Source of the DNA: Nemophila menziesii
Taxonomy: Eukaryota; Streptophyta; Magnoliopsida; Boraginales; Hydrophyllaceae
Assembly (NCBI GenBank): GCA_029959085.1
Contig: JARWIR010000016.1
Location: forward strand, 19,167,499 to 19,231,498
Reading direction: 5' to 3'
DNA: 64,000 nt
Each line of letters starts with the position of its first letter. Within the stretch, counting starts at the first letter, position 1. Position numbers and translations under genes: made by a program. Positions 35,640 through 47,545 of this stretch are shown here, in pieces. A model generated the notes under the pieces. That model searched no databases. It was not told where the DNA came from and saw nothing but the letters and a program-made list of their open reading frames with translations.

Positions 35640-35880
35640 TTAAAAATAAATAAATAATGACGTGTAAATACGGTTGACGTCATGCCTAGGTGGAGCAGAC
35701 GTGGCGGTGAGGTGGCACTAATGTGGCGCCAGATGGCATTGACTAACAGTCTAACGGTGACAAAAAATGGAGTTAAAGGGTCAGTCGAGGAAATTTTGAA
35801 GATAAGGGGCGGGTACTGCATTTTGGCCAAAGATAAAGAGTTTCACGGGAGGTTTACCCTTCTTTGAATCTCAAGTAAGT
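35640..35880. other. GC-elevated non-coding block
   Basis: Words such as 'ttgacgtcatgcctaggtgg', 'acgtggcggtgaggtgg' and 'aatgtggcgcc' resemble terminal regions of plant transposons, but I found no inverted repeat or target duplication. The 61-codon frame here has no recognisable domain. Confidence 0.35.
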
Positions 35881-35984
35881 ATAAACTTCTATTTTTATAT
35901 AAAAAAAATTATTTAATATTATATATCATTATGTTATAATTAATTTTTTATTTATTATAATTTTTGTAGGTATTATAGTATTGA

Positions 35985-36510
35985 ATGGTTAAATGAAAAT
36001 CCTAAACATATTGCTTCACATAAAGATGATGAGATATCAAATGAAAGGAAGAAAAATTTAGAAAATATTTTACTAACCAAGAGGATCAAAAGAAAGTGAA
36101 TACAAAATATGCTTAATTTTCTATGAGTATGAGTCGTTTTGGTGATCTTGTTGCGATGAATGATATGTTCAATATGAAACCAATGATGTGGCGGTGGGTT
36201 CATGGATCCTCGGCACCAACACTCCAAGGTATAGATTTTAAACTACTTGGACAACCAACTTCCTCCTCATGTTGTGAAAGAAATTGGAGCACCTAAATTG
36301 TATACACTCTTTAAAGAGAAACATGCTGTTGCCACAAAGAGGAGAATATTTGGTGTTTGTCCATAACAAATATGGGATATTGGAGGTGATGCATATAAAA
36401 ATATGGAACCTACAAATATTGGATTGCTCGAGATTGTGAAGCTTAGTCTTGAAGAGTCATCGTTGAAAGACGATATAATTAACAATGAGAGGGACGAGAT
36501 TATTGCTTAA
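35985..36510 (+). pseudogene. hAT transposase C-terminal remnant
   Basis: Across frames, plus-strand translation gives FGDLVAMNDMFNMKPMMW, HGSSAPTLQ, then LLGQPTSSSCCERNWST (36240-36300). This is the hallmark 'C-SSS-x-CERNWS' segment of the hAT dimerisation domain. It continues as NMLLPQRGEYLVFVHNKYGIL (36325-36380), equivalent to 'NKLxPxRxxxLVFVxxNLRLL', and an acidic tail LEIVKLSLEESSLKDD. Frameshifts and stops show it is dead. It is the only hAT transposase trace in the window, although hAT-type MITEs are frequent. Confidence 0.85.
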
Positions 36511-37545
36511 GAAAGTTGAATATTCCTTATCTTTGTAAAATTTGATATTTTGTTATGTTTGATATTTTGCTATGTTACGTTAGAAATTAATTTGAAAGAT
36601 AATACAATTGACTAAGTGTTTGTTCCGTTTCAGTTGAAATATTTTATTTTATAATATTGAATAAAAAATTGATAAGAAGGGATTCTTTTATAACTAAATG
36701 ACTCTTATATACCCTTATTATAATATTTTATAAATAAATAATAAAGTTAATTTAGACATTAAAACATAATAAAAGAATCTCTCCTTACCAATTCCATCGA
36801 ATCAGATGGAGTGAATATATAAGCGTATAAGGTATTCGAAGGATATAAAGTATTCTAAAAATAGTTTACTAACTTTCCCATACAACCCCTTTTATACAAA
36901 AAAATAAATAAATTGTTGGAATATTTAATACAATATCCCTTTTAATATGTCATTCTAAACAAACTCTAAATAAGAATAGACAGTACATATTATACTCCAA
37001 TACTAAATAATATACATTGAAAATTAATTATTAAACTTGGTAGGTGAAACATTATTTTTCCCTAATTTACTCTCCTACTGACCTATTCATTTCAAATAAT
37101 GATGAGTGATTTCATAATTAGGCCTAAGTAGTCATAATACTGTAATATTATAAAATATTTTTAAGCTTAATTTAATATACTATTTCTAAATTTAGGTCAA
37201 TAATCAAATTAGTTACCTAAAATACCTTTTATAATACCAAAATAACTAATGATTATTTACTAAATCATATAATTAACTTTTGAAAACAAAATTATTGTTC
37301 AAATAATCTCTATAAAAAACACACACTACACCTAAAACACACACTTATAATTATTCATTAATTTCACTTGATTTTTGTATGGATTTCATAATTAAATTGT
37401 CAACACGAGTCAATAAACTAACAATCTCAAAGAATTCAACCTAAAAAACTAGATGATTTGTTTGAATCATCGACTTTTTCAAACCACTGTTTTTTTCGAA
37501 TTATGTTTTTGTAATTACTTTTATATTCTCGAGCTTCATACATGT
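36511..37545. other. AT-rich stretch, no gene seen
   Basis: Very AT-rich sequence follows the hAT remnant. No ORF of note, and no terminal repeats recognised. Confidence 0.6.
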
Positions 37546-37549
37546 TTGT

Positions 37550-38370
37550 AATATAGGATTTTAATTCACGTTTTATTTTACTTTTTTATGATTTCTTCAA
37601 ATTTTTATTGAAATTCATATGAATTATGTGTTACTTCACATTCTAAGCATTACATCGACTTTATTACTACTTGTTTAATCCTCGTGAATCATTTTCCTAT
37701 TAAATGCAATTGTGTTTATTGATCTGAAGTAAATTTTATGCATTGTTCAATTCATATTTGACTGCTAATTTTGCATTGAAACACATATAGTTGTTGAAAT
37801 ATGCCTATATTATTACATGTACCCTTGTTAATGTTGTTTTGTGCTTAAATTTGTGATAATAATCAATAATGGAGTTGTTGTTGCAAAAAATACAAACAAT
37901 AGTGTTACAAGTACAACACCGCTGTAATGTATTTTTTGTTTTCTTCTTTTCTAGCTCACTTGTTTTTGTAATTAACTCTAAATAATCAACCTTAATACAC
38001 ATTTATAATCTAGGATTTTAATTCACGTTAATTTTGTCTTTTTATCTTATTTTTGGCGAAATTCATATAATTACGTGTTACTTAACGTTTTAAGCATTGC
38101 TTAATCCTTGTGATTCGTTTTAATATGCATGGAGTTGTATTTATTGATAATATGTAAACTTTGTAAGTTGTTCATTCCATATTTGATTGCTAATTTTGCA
38201 TTGAATCACATTAAATGTATAAATATGCCAAAATTATTACATGTAGATTTGTTTATACCTCCCTGCTTAAATTTCTGCTAGTAATCAAAATAAAATAAAA
38301 TAAAATGTACAACAGTGCTACAAGTACAATGATATATGGTTTATTGGACTCCTTAATTTCTAGCTACTTT
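37550..38370 (+). repeat. Tandem duplication, ~400-bp unit
   Basis: 37550-37960 and 37995-38370 are diverged copies. Shared landmarks in the same order are 'aggattttaattcacgtt', 'aaattcatat.aatta.gtgtta', 'taagcatt', 'ttgtttattga', 'tgctaattttgcattgaa.cacat' and 'ttattacatgta'. The unit has no ORF. The duplication lies just upstream of a small Cys-containing ORF. Confidence 0.7.
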
Positions 38371-38423
38371 GTTTTGTGTGTATTTGTTTGTTAACATCCT
38401 CCTTATTTTGTTATACATCTCAA

Positions 38424-38567
38424 ATGGATTCTACTCGTATTAAACTATTCAAGAGGAAGGACGAGGGCGCAAGGAAAAGGAAGCTGAGATGTGGACGGTG
38501 TAGTCGCCTTGAATATCATAATGCCTTGACACGCGATTTGCCTTTGAATTGTTTTTGTTTGTTCTGA
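38424..38567 (+). pseudogene. Short Cys/Arg-rich ORF, possible transposase zinc-knuckle relic
   Basis: The 47-codon frame begins MDSTRIKLFKRKDEGARKRK and continues LRCGRCSRLEYHNALTRDLP. The CGRC...HN portion resembles the CCHC knuckle that ends MULE/FAR1-type transposases (CxxCxxxGHNxxxC), but the final Cys is lost and the spacing is imperfect. The basic run before it fits that context. This assignment is weak; it could also be chance. Confidence 0.3.
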
Positions 38568-38774
38568 TTTTTTGTATCGAAAACTACTAATATACACGTT
38601 TTTTATTCGTTTTTCTTGTTTTGGGAATTCAGTTGTAATTGTACTTATTGGTTGTTAACTATATATTTTTATTGTCGTTCATACAATAAAATTACTGTTT
38701 TGCTTTTATAATATGTTATGTTTCTACCTCTAAATTTTTACAGGTTTAATAGATGTTGCACTACAATATTGTAG

Positions 38775-38950
38775 TCAATAGGGGTGTGCACGAGACCAAA
38801 ATCCGCGGGTTTTGACAAAGTTCGATCCAGACCCATCTAACGGCGGGTCTCTATTTTTAAAATCCGATTTAATGTGTTTTTATACCCAGGTTATTGATGG
38901 GCGTGAACCGGGCACGAGCCAAACAGGTGTATTTTAATTTAATATATTTA
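38775..38950 (+). repeat. Truncated hAT-like MITE end
   Basis: The segment starts 'aataggggtgtgcacgag' and is rich in 'cgggt' words (38800-38930), like many plant hAT MITEs that begin TAGGGGTG. No matching right end was found, so this is a partial copy. Confidence 0.45.
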
Positions 38951-39358
38951 TATTTTTTTAATAAGGTAAAAGTTCAAAAAAAACATAAGATTGTGAATGT
39001 AACAAAAGTGTTGTAAAAAATATACGAGAAGTCTTTGCTGAAATTCTGATTAGCTTGTTGCCATCCAAATCCATACGAGAGGCTTTGATAAGAAGTGTTC
39101 TTCAAGTTGTCAATTGGGAAATGGTTCCGCCATTGTTCAGTTTTGTTCATATATCCTGGAAACTAAAAAGTTATACTTATTTAATATCATAAGTCCATTT
39201 AACTATCAAATGACATATTAGTATAATATAATTAATGTCGTTAAATAAATTTTTCAAGTAACTTTCCATATTATCATACATTACATATTTTTTTTTGTCA
39301 AACGTTTAATATGTTAATAGATAATTAAAGCGATTACAATCCGCTATCACCCGATGCC

Positions 39359-39989
39359 CAGGGGCGGATGTAGGGGTGGGCTGAGGTGGGCTGCAGCCCA
39401 CCCCAACTTATCCAGCCCACTATAATTTAATCAGTTTTTTTCTAAAAAATAGATAAAAATATAACTAAAAAAAATTATAGTATAAAATTAGCCCTCCCTA
39501 ACTTTAAGTTTAGAAATTAATTCTATCAAATAATAAAATTTATTGACGAAATTGGAACGTAAATACCATTAAATATTCAATTTCTTGGTTTTTATTTTAA
39601 TTTTTTTTCATAATTTTTTTTGTAATTAACTCTTAAATGTTTAAAAATTTTTCATTTGGCCCCTTAAATTTCAAAATTTATTTTATTAGACTTTAAATTA
39701 TTTTATTTATAGGATTTTTTGTTTTTTTACAACAAAATGTATGTTATTTTGTATAAAAAAAGGAAATTTATCAGATGATTAATTTTAAAAAATAATATCC
39801 GGACTTATATTGCAATCTTTACACAATATAGGGATTTATAGTGCATTTTAGCATTATATAAGGATCTATTTAGCAATTTTTGCATAATATGTAGACTTAT
39901 CGTGCAAATACGGTAAAATAATTTTTTTCGGGGCGTTGCCCCCGAACCCCCTTAGCCCCCCCTAACAAAAAAACCTGGCTCCGCCCCTG
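39359..39989. mobile_element. hAT-type MITE, 631 bp, in the LINE 3' region
   Basis: The terminal inverted repeats are CAGGGGCGGAT at the left and CTCCGCCCCTG at the right. A perfect 8-bp target duplication CCGATGCC lies at 39351-39358 and 39990-39997. Both ends have G/C-rich tracts (39370-39410 and 39930-39980) around an AT-rich core. No transposase is present. It sits between the RNase H ORF and the A tail of LINE 2a, so it is younger than that LINE. Confidence 0.9.
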
Positions 39990-40033
39990 CCGATGCCACA
40001 ATGGGAAACATCGAGGAGCAAAAAGCCGGCTAA

Positions 40034-40435
40034 CTAAGGAGAAGGATACACCATCCAATCACCAAACAATGTTCCTAAAAGTGTGTGTTTGGCAACCCAA
40101 TCAGCCACAATGTTACCATTGCGACAAACAAAGAAAAAGGTCGGGTTACAAGTTTCAGCTGAACCATAAACAAAATTAACAATATTGTCATACTCAAAAT
40201 TAATAACAGAATACTGAGTCTGAAGTGGCACCATAATACCCTTGCAATCATTTTCCACAATCACATTATTGGTTGAATATTCTTGAGCCACTTGACAACC
40301 CCACAAAAACGCTTTGAGCTTCAAATTCAGTTGCATTGCGAGCCCAATAAGCTTTGGTACACCTTGAATCATCTTACCATCTTTATCCCTAACAACAAAC
40401 GCAATTGTTACAAAAAGCATCAATATTAACTTCAA
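40034..40435 (-). pseudogene. LINE RNase H domain fragment
   Basis: The 133-codon frame contains FVVRDKDGKMIQGVPK, NVIVENDCKGIMV and a closing FFFVCRNGNIVADWVAKHTL, which matches the plant RNase H-like (RVT_3) domain from the first beta strands to the last catalytic Asp. The first catalytic Asp would be in a different frame just upstream (VNIDAF, near 40425), so a frameshift broke it. It probably belongs to LINE 2a, though the 40436-40590 link has no match in LINE 2b, so it could come from a separate LINE. Confidence 0.75.
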
Positions 40436-42018
40436 TAATATTACAAGGTTAAATATAATTTTGTTGAATATTACAAGGTTAAATATTTAACCATTTAAAG
40501 ATGGTAAAATGATTCAGTATTATATCTTACCTTGAATCATCTTACCATCTTATGAATGTCCAGAATGGATGGACATGCAACATCAATATTGTATATCCCT
40601 AATTATTTGTCCAAAATATTGATTTTATTAGGGTTTGATATCTTATAATATTCTTTTCAAGCCTCAATTGCCTTGTTAATAGTATTTATTGGTTCACATT
40701 TCTACTATTATAAATGAAATTATTTCTATCCTTCCAAATTTTCCAAGTAATTGTACAAAATAGTTAAAGGATTATGTCTTCCTTACTTAAACTTTTGGCT
40801 ATTTCTTGTATATGAGTAATAATCCATTGATCTAATCTAGATGTTGTTTCACTTTCAGTTTTGATATTTAGTGGACTAGCAAACCATATACTTTTAGCGC
40901 AGGGGCATCTGAATGGCATATGTTCTATTGTTTCAACACTATTGTTGCATATTTTACATAAGTTAGACTTGCTACATTTATGTTTTTCTAGGGATTTCAT
41001 CTATAGGTATCAGATTTGTTAATGCTCTCCACACAAAGTTTATGATCTTTGAGGGAGTTTCCATTTTTCATATTAAATTCCGGAGATGATTTTCATTATT
41101 AATTGATATGGTTGGTTTATTCTGGTCTTTGATGGATGTTGTTTTCTTCCTTTTTTTAATGTATAATATGTCTCTTTAACTGTATAAGTCTCAATACACA
41201 TTTGGTCCTCACAATTAAAGTTAGGTATTATCATTTTCTCTATCTTTTCTATGGTAGTACTCGGGTATAGATTGTTTAGGATATCTATATTCCAATTATT
41301 ATTTTATTTAATAGCTTGATTTACCCAAATGACTTCAGAGACTTTAGGGTTTAAATTATGTGTACTATTACATATCCAATTATGTTCATGTATTTTAATG
41401 TTTACTCCATTTTCAATTTCCATTTAATATTTTTATAGAAGATTTCTCTTCCTATTAAGATACTTTTCCATCCCTAAGAAGAGTAATTTCCTAACTTAGC
41501 TTCTAAGAAGTTACTGTTATGGAAATATTTTCCTTTTAGTAGTTTATAAAGAAGAGATTCTTTTTTGTTTCCTATATTTCAAACGTGTTTTCCTAGTAAG
41601 GCTTTATTCATTAGGTGTAGGTCTTTAAACCCAATTCCACCTTCGTATTTTGAGTTAGTTAGTAGACCCCACTTTTCCTATTGGGTTCTTTTTCTTCCTT
41701 TATCACCCAACAAAAGAAGGCAATGATGGAGTGAATTTTATTGATAATATTCTTTGGTAGAATAAAATTAGACATTATATGATTCGGGAGACTTTGCATG
41801 ACTACTTTTACAAGAATTTCTTTTCCTCCTTCAGAGCGGAAAAGTTTTTTCCAATTTTCATTTTTTTGTAGAATTCTATCAATAATGAATTGTAGATCTT
41901 TGGATTTTGTCTTCCCCATTCTGTTGGGAGTCACCAAGTTTTTTTTTCATGTTTAGTCTTTTGGCCACGGGGTTTTGAATAAAAGTAGGTGCGTTAGGGC
42001 TAAAGGTTACCCCCACAC

Positions 42019-42770
42019 TTATTGAGATTTAAGACACATTCCTGTGCTATTTTTATATTTATTCATGATATCATTGAAATATTGTATCTCAATATTATCA
42101 GCATTTAGGAAGACTAAGCTGTCATCAGCAAACAGAAGGTGAGTGATTTCCATACAGTTATTTTCTATTTTTATGCCTTGTAAAAGTTTTTTTTCTTTTT
42201 TATCCTTCATTAAATCATTAAGAGTTTGAGAGATTAGACAAAAGATCAAAGGAGAGACAATATCTCCTTGTCTAATTCCTCTTGTAGGTTTGTGAATTTG
42301 GTGTATTTCCCCCATTTACTAGAATAAGTAAGAGACATAAAACCATAAGTTTCCTTACCCAGTTTGTGTTAAAATCCATTTTAATCATGATATCTTGTTA
42401 AAAATCTCATTCAATATATTCATAAGCATTTGTTATGTCAGCTTTAACCGCCACCATATAATTTTTAGTTTTTTTCCTTCTTTTGATGTGGTAATAAGTT
42501 CATGCGCAATCATAGTGTTTTCTTGAATAAGTCTATTAAAAATGAAAACACTTTAATTTTCACCTACTATTGAATTCATAAAGGGTTGTAATCTATTGAC
42601 CAAAATTCTAGCTATAATTTTATAAATAAAATTAAAGAAGCTAATAGGTCTATAGTGTTTGATATTAGAAGGTTTGTCAATCTTAGAGATTAAAGTGATC
42701 AGAGTTTGGTTGATATCACAAAGACCTCCTTTGTTATTCCAAAAGTTATTGATAACTCTCATTCAATCAA
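42019..42770 (-). pseudogene. LINE reverse transcriptase fragments (copy 2a)
   Basis: 42762-42553 encodes RVINNFWNNKGGLCDINQTL, then LISKIDKPSNIKHYRPISF, the conserved start of LINE RT. The second frame, 42315-42019, has the TRGIRQGDIVSPLIFCL motif and LLFADDSLVF with the catalytic ADD of the FADD box. A degenerate stretch joins the two frames. The canonical RQGDPLSP is RQGDIVSP here. This element could not be autonomous. Confidence 0.9.
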
Positions 42771-43732
42771 GTTTAATTATTTCTCACTATGATCCAAAGA
42801 AATTTCCATTATAACCATCTGGCCCTGGAGCCTTCTTAAGACCAAGTTCTTAAGTGGCTTTCTTGACTTTTTCCTCATCAATGTGTTTATTGAGACTATC
42901 AGCTGAATTTTTATCAATTTTACTAGATATAAGGTTAAGAGTACTGTTATAGTCTCTATTGCCTAATGTTGTAAAGATATTGTTAAATTAATCAACTATT
43001 TTTTTATCTCATCCCTATATCATCTGTGATTCTGGTAATTTTGTTTTTTTACTCCTTCTTTCTTTAATACATGGAAGTATTTTTTTATCACATTTATTGA
43101 GCCATAGATTTCTGGAGCTTTTATTCAAGAAATTCTTCTCCGTTTTCCATGTATCCTCAAGATATTTGACGAATTGTTATAATCATCCCAGTTAAAATTA
43201 GAATTAATTGAATTAAAAATGGTTTCTAATTTTTTCTATTAATTTCTTAATTTGGATTTTGTTGTTCCCAAACTTTTTCCTATTTCATTCTCATAAGGCA
43301 AGACTACACTTTTTAAGTTTATGGTTGATTACCGCATTAAGGTTTCCCCTCCTTAGTGCCTTTCAATATACCTAATTTTTTTTAATAATATTCAGACTTC
43401 TTTTGTAATATTTATTATCATGGTGTAAAATAATGGGACAGTGGTCAAATCCAATATCTAGGACCACAACAACCCAGACATTAGAAAATAAACTGCCCTA
43501 GTTTGAATTGTGTAAGGCTCCCAACTCTTTTGTTGGTCCAAGTAAATCTATACCCATAAAAGGTAGTTTCTTTCAAAATGTTAGGTTAATAAATTTGTTA
43601 AAATTGGTAGTAGGATTTTTTATGAGAAATGTTTTTCTCTAATTTTTCTTTGAAAAATCTAATACAATTTAAATCTCCCATGATTCCAAGCAAACTTAAG
43701 GGACTTAACTGTATTTAAACATTTAGGGAGAA

Positions 43733-43856
43733 TTTTTTTTTTTTTTTAGCACATGAGAGGGCCACTTTGGGCTCGGAGTCATTCCGACTCCAATGAGATT
43801 CGATCCCAGGACCTCTTGGTCTCTGCGGAGTAGCCTAACCACTAGGCCAACTATCT
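43733..43856 (-). mobile_element. tRNA-derived SINE
   Basis: On the minus strand it begins with a pol III A box TGGCCTAGTGG (43849-43839) and a B box GATCGAATCTC (43805-43795), 33 bp apart. A ~45-bp body and a run of 15 A (T at 43733-43747 on plus) follow. LINE 2b lacks it at the equivalent position (60215-60250), so it is an insertion unique to LINE 2a. The target duplication is obscured by T-rich flanks. Confidence 0.85.
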
Positions 43857-44992
43857 ATCTCAATTTTTATTTTTTTTTATTTTTTTCATAAAGACTTAAG
43901 TAAACATAAGTGTAATATATTTAATATTATTTTCATTATTAAAGAATACAAGTATAAAATATTCATTGTTTTTTATAATTTTTTGTTTTAACCCTTTCTT
44001 CCCCAACCGCGCTAAACCGCCGGTCAACCCAATTCCGGCTCCACCACCGATGCATAAGGTCCATCATACACTTTAGTTCAGAATGGAAAATTACCTCCAC
44101 AAAGTTTTTTATTTTCTTTTACATGGGAGATCCGAAGATCAGGTTAAAAAATGAACTAAAACCACTCAACACATCGATACACACACCTAGGTGACTTCCA
44201 TCCAAAACGATTACGGGTAAGCACTGCCCAAACTCCATCTAGAGGGTTGATATATGTTACAATCTATAAACAACTGGTTCGGACACAATTCCTTTAAATA
44301 GTTGTTACAGAAAGATATATTTAATTAATCAAACACTAAAATCATACTAATATATATAACATAAATTGAAATTTAAAATATCATGATAGTTCATTATCTT
44401 AAATTTAATAGTCAGACACAACACAAGAGAGCTTCTGGTAATTATTCCCGCCTCATTATATTACCTGAAAAGAAGAAAATTAAGAAAGGTGAACCTTGGA
44501 TGAAAAAATAGTTATTAATTAGATAGTAGCAATTAATTAATATATGCTTTAAAGCATAAGCATCATGAAAAGAACACTTCAGTTGTGGTTGCAAATGCAA
44601 CTATTAACAGTTAACTTCATAGCTTTGATTATACACCTCCAACACTAACACAAAGTTATCTATGATGCACCGAGCAGGTAAGAAGCTCTCTGGTATGGAT
44701 CAATGCACTCTATATGGTTAGGACATAAAATTTCCAAAATTCCTTTCATAATTATCTTGCAGCATACATCCATAATTTAAGCATGCAGGTCTCAGAACAA
44801 ATTAACAACACACCCTTCAATATATATATATATACATACATACAACCTCTTATGCCTTTAATTTAAGGGTCGCTGCTTCAATTTTTCTCATTCATTACCC
44901 AAATAATAATATTAATAATAATTATAATAATAATAATGAAAAAAAGATTATCAATCCTAGCAGATACCGGGGAGGGGAGCATGAGCTTAAAA

Positions 44993-45160
44993 TTATTTGG
45001 CCTTATACTTCTTGGCCGAACAAGCTTCTTTGTACTTCGCATTTATGTAACCACCAATTAAACCCGCCAGAAAGTAGGTTTCCGGAGTTCTAAAAAAGCT
45101 CCCTTTTTCTTTATAAAGGAAAGACCAGTCGGCAGCCACGATTCTTCGGATGAAATTCAT
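44993..45160 (-). CDS. Small unidentified protein, paralogue 2 (55 aa)
   Basis: This is a single-exon ORF with MNFIRRIVAADWSFLYKEKG at its N-terminus, then SFFRTPETYFLAGLIGGYIN, ending AKYKEACSAKKYKAK. The N-terminal half matches paralogue 1; the C-terminal half is nearly identical to paralogue 3. It is therefore a mosaic or intermediate between them. The GGY/LIGG stretch forms a GxxxG-like motif inside a short hydrophobic segment, followed by a basic, Lys-rich tail. No frameshift is present. The family is not recognised. Transcription evidence cannot be read from sequence. Confidence 0.5.
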   Translation of the reverse strand: MNFIRRIVAADWSFLYKEKGSFFRTPETYFLAGLIGGYINAKYKEACSAKKYKAK

Positions 45161-46054
45161 TGATCATTTGGAAACCCTAACTTTCTCTCTCTCTCTCTAT
45201 TTCTCTATCTCTCTTTTGAGTCTTTTCTTTTTAAGTTTTTCCAATTAAACAAATGAGGCCCATATATATATTTCGACTATGGGCCTGAGATCAGATGAAA
45301 TGGTATCCGTTTTTTTTGTTTCCAAACGCTTATAATGGTATCCGCTAATTGTTAGTATGGAAAGCTAAACTTTTAAGTTTGGGGATGTGTGTGTTTTTTT
45401 TTTTTTTTTTTGTTAATCAAACATAATTTACATTAAAACCCATACAAAATATAGCAAGGCCCTTCAAGTATAACAAAACACAAGATTATTCCATTCTAAT
45501 GGGTTGATGTTCACTAGCATGGGTTGGTGTTCACTATCAATTAGGTTTGATATCTAACGGGTATGTTAAAGTACCTAATTATCAAAAAATAAATCTTTAA
45601 GTGGTTGTTTGATTATCTAGCCGGTACTTCTATTCATTTTCCTTAGACTATAGAAGAAATGAATTCAACGGTTTTGTATAAATAAATTAATAATTTTCCT
45701 ATTTCTAGAAATTTTTCTACTAGTTAAGCTACTAATTAAAGAGTTTTAGTTATTAGAATAATAACATAAGTTGCGTAGTGCTTTAGTGCCTAGCCCCTCC
45801 CATCCCAATTTCTTCAGCTTCCTTAGATGACTTGTCCCCAAAATTCTATGATTTTCTCTGTATCATATTTCTTTGTACATTTTTTACTAAAAATCCACCA
45901 CTGGATTGTTTAGTTTTCTTTATATAACAAGCATTAACATTAGTGGTTAAGGTGTTATTGCCGGGGGATGTGCGTTGAATTATAATGTTTTTTTTTCTTC
46001 CTACAAAGAGGAAAATAAGGTTAGACCCATCCATTAATGGTATTAAATATCCAA

Positions 46055-46500
46055 TAACATCTACTCATTACGCATGTTTATATTTGGGGAGTAAATGGCC
46101 CGTCTGGCCCGAACATTCCGCTTGATTTTGCTTTCAAACCTACCTTGGTATTCAATTTTAACAAAACCAAGTGGTTTCAACCTATACCGGAACTTGATGT
46201 TAGCAAAACCCATTTAACTCAAACATGACTCCACCCCCACCCCCCACCCCCCACCCACATATATATAACATAGTTTTTTAAACTATTCGTAGTTACTATA
46301 TAAAAGCGGCCAAAATTGTCTTAAGGACCCTTAATTCTCTCAATTGGACATCTGAAGGTTCTAGGTGCAATCCGCGATGACCACAATTCTCTAATTTTTT
46401 GTCGTCCCAATGTTTGGATATCTGACTTTCACCTATGAGACTTGGGTTTAATCTTCATCAATAGAACAATACTTTTCTAAAGTGTTTTCAGATACAGTAT
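46055..46500 (-). repeat. Dispersed ~450-bp repeat (copy in segment 2)
   Basis: The reverse complement parallels 24765-25215 and 30825-31301. Landmarks are 'cccatttaactcaaacatgactc', a C-rich run (46225-46250) corresponding to the G run at 31095-31106, and 'tttgttgatgaggat'-like words near 46450. It was present before the triplication. Confidence 0.65.
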
Positions 46501-47545
46501 TTGCCTTATATATACTAGAAATACCATGTACCTTAAAGTACTTGGGTTAAAATGAACTTAAAAAATTATAATAGACTGTGTAAAATTCATAATTGATTAT
46601 ATATAAAAGAAGTTACAAACTATTTTATTACTTGTCAAAGTTAGCTAGAAGAAAATAATAAAATTATATCAATATATACAATCACCATCATCAATGTGTA
46701 GCTATGCATTCCTCTCAAAACTTTACAAAATGAATAGTATCTACATATATATACTTTTTAATCATAGAAAAAATAACAATAAGTATGTGATTGAAACCCC
46801 ATCTAACCAAGCATTTTTCTTTGACTCAATCAAGTTTATCAAGCTTCTCGTGTACCTACAAATGTCACAGTTAATCAAAACATAAAGTTCAATTACTTAT
46901 GATTATATCGAATATAAGATAAATTTCTTGGAGTTATATTATAATCAAAGTTTAAATTTAGTATGAAATTTTAGATACTCCTAGTTTAATTTCAATAGAC
47001 TTTGAGCAAAAAAAATTGCAAATCATCTCACTTGGCCTGGAATTAAGACTCCAGACTTCAAGCCGGGATCATACATAGCTGAAACTATTCGTCTATATTT
47101 TTTACTTTTAATAATCCAAATTAAACCATACAAAAATGGACAAATAAAATAAATTTGACACTAGCTTCACACACTCAAACTCATCTCTCAACTGCAAAGT
47201 TGATTATTGTAGTAGTGATTCGTAAAAAGGTTTTGTATCTTTTACAACATGCTACTTGGAGCATGCATAATAATTTTTTTAGTTTTTTTCCTTTTTTCCT
47301 TCTAAACCATTTTATCACATTTCTTTATTATATTACGTTCCATTTGCATACTGAACAAAACTTATGCGTATTCAAGCCATATAGTATAAGGTATTTATAT
47401 TAATTGTGTGTATTCAATTTTTATAATACTCTTAAGTCTTAACCCTTTTCCTTTTTCTCATTGTGGACGGTAAAAGACAAAATACTTGGTGATTATCTTA
47501 ACTTGTATCCGTTTTCGTTAAATAACAAAATAAAAGCGTTACACA

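Larger units (their letters stand above)
39289..43965 (-). mobile_element. L1-type LINE (copy 2a), decayed
   Basis: On the minus strand the order is: endonuclease end (SLF...GFDHCPIIL near 43510-43430), RT (see separate entry), RT tail/linker (41937-41659 and below), zf-RVT (CKICNNSVETIEHMPFRCP, 40960-40880), RNase H (40435-40034) and a 3' region ending in an A tract (T run at 39289-39297 on plus). Numerous stops and frameshifts occur. The endonuclease N-terminus is missing or unrecognisable. From about 40590 upward it is closely similar to the LINE at 57046-60370. Below that the two differ. A hAT MITE interrupts its 3' end and a SINE its 5' end. Confidence 0.85.
43970..47545 (-). repeat. Triplicated segment, copy 2
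   Basis: Homologous to 26225-34070 in reverse complement and to 61890-64000 (with 60355-60385 and 60970-61060) in the same orientation. It lacks the composite hAT and the Harbinger-like MITE of copy 1 and the MITE at 63721 in copy 3, so it is the best empty-site reference. It lacks ~0.85 kb present in copy 3 (about 61080-61960). The outer part of that block is also in copy 1 (33990-34070), so copy 2 probably suffered a deletion near 44110. It contains the dispersed ~450-bp repeat at 46055-46500. Confidence 0.8.
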
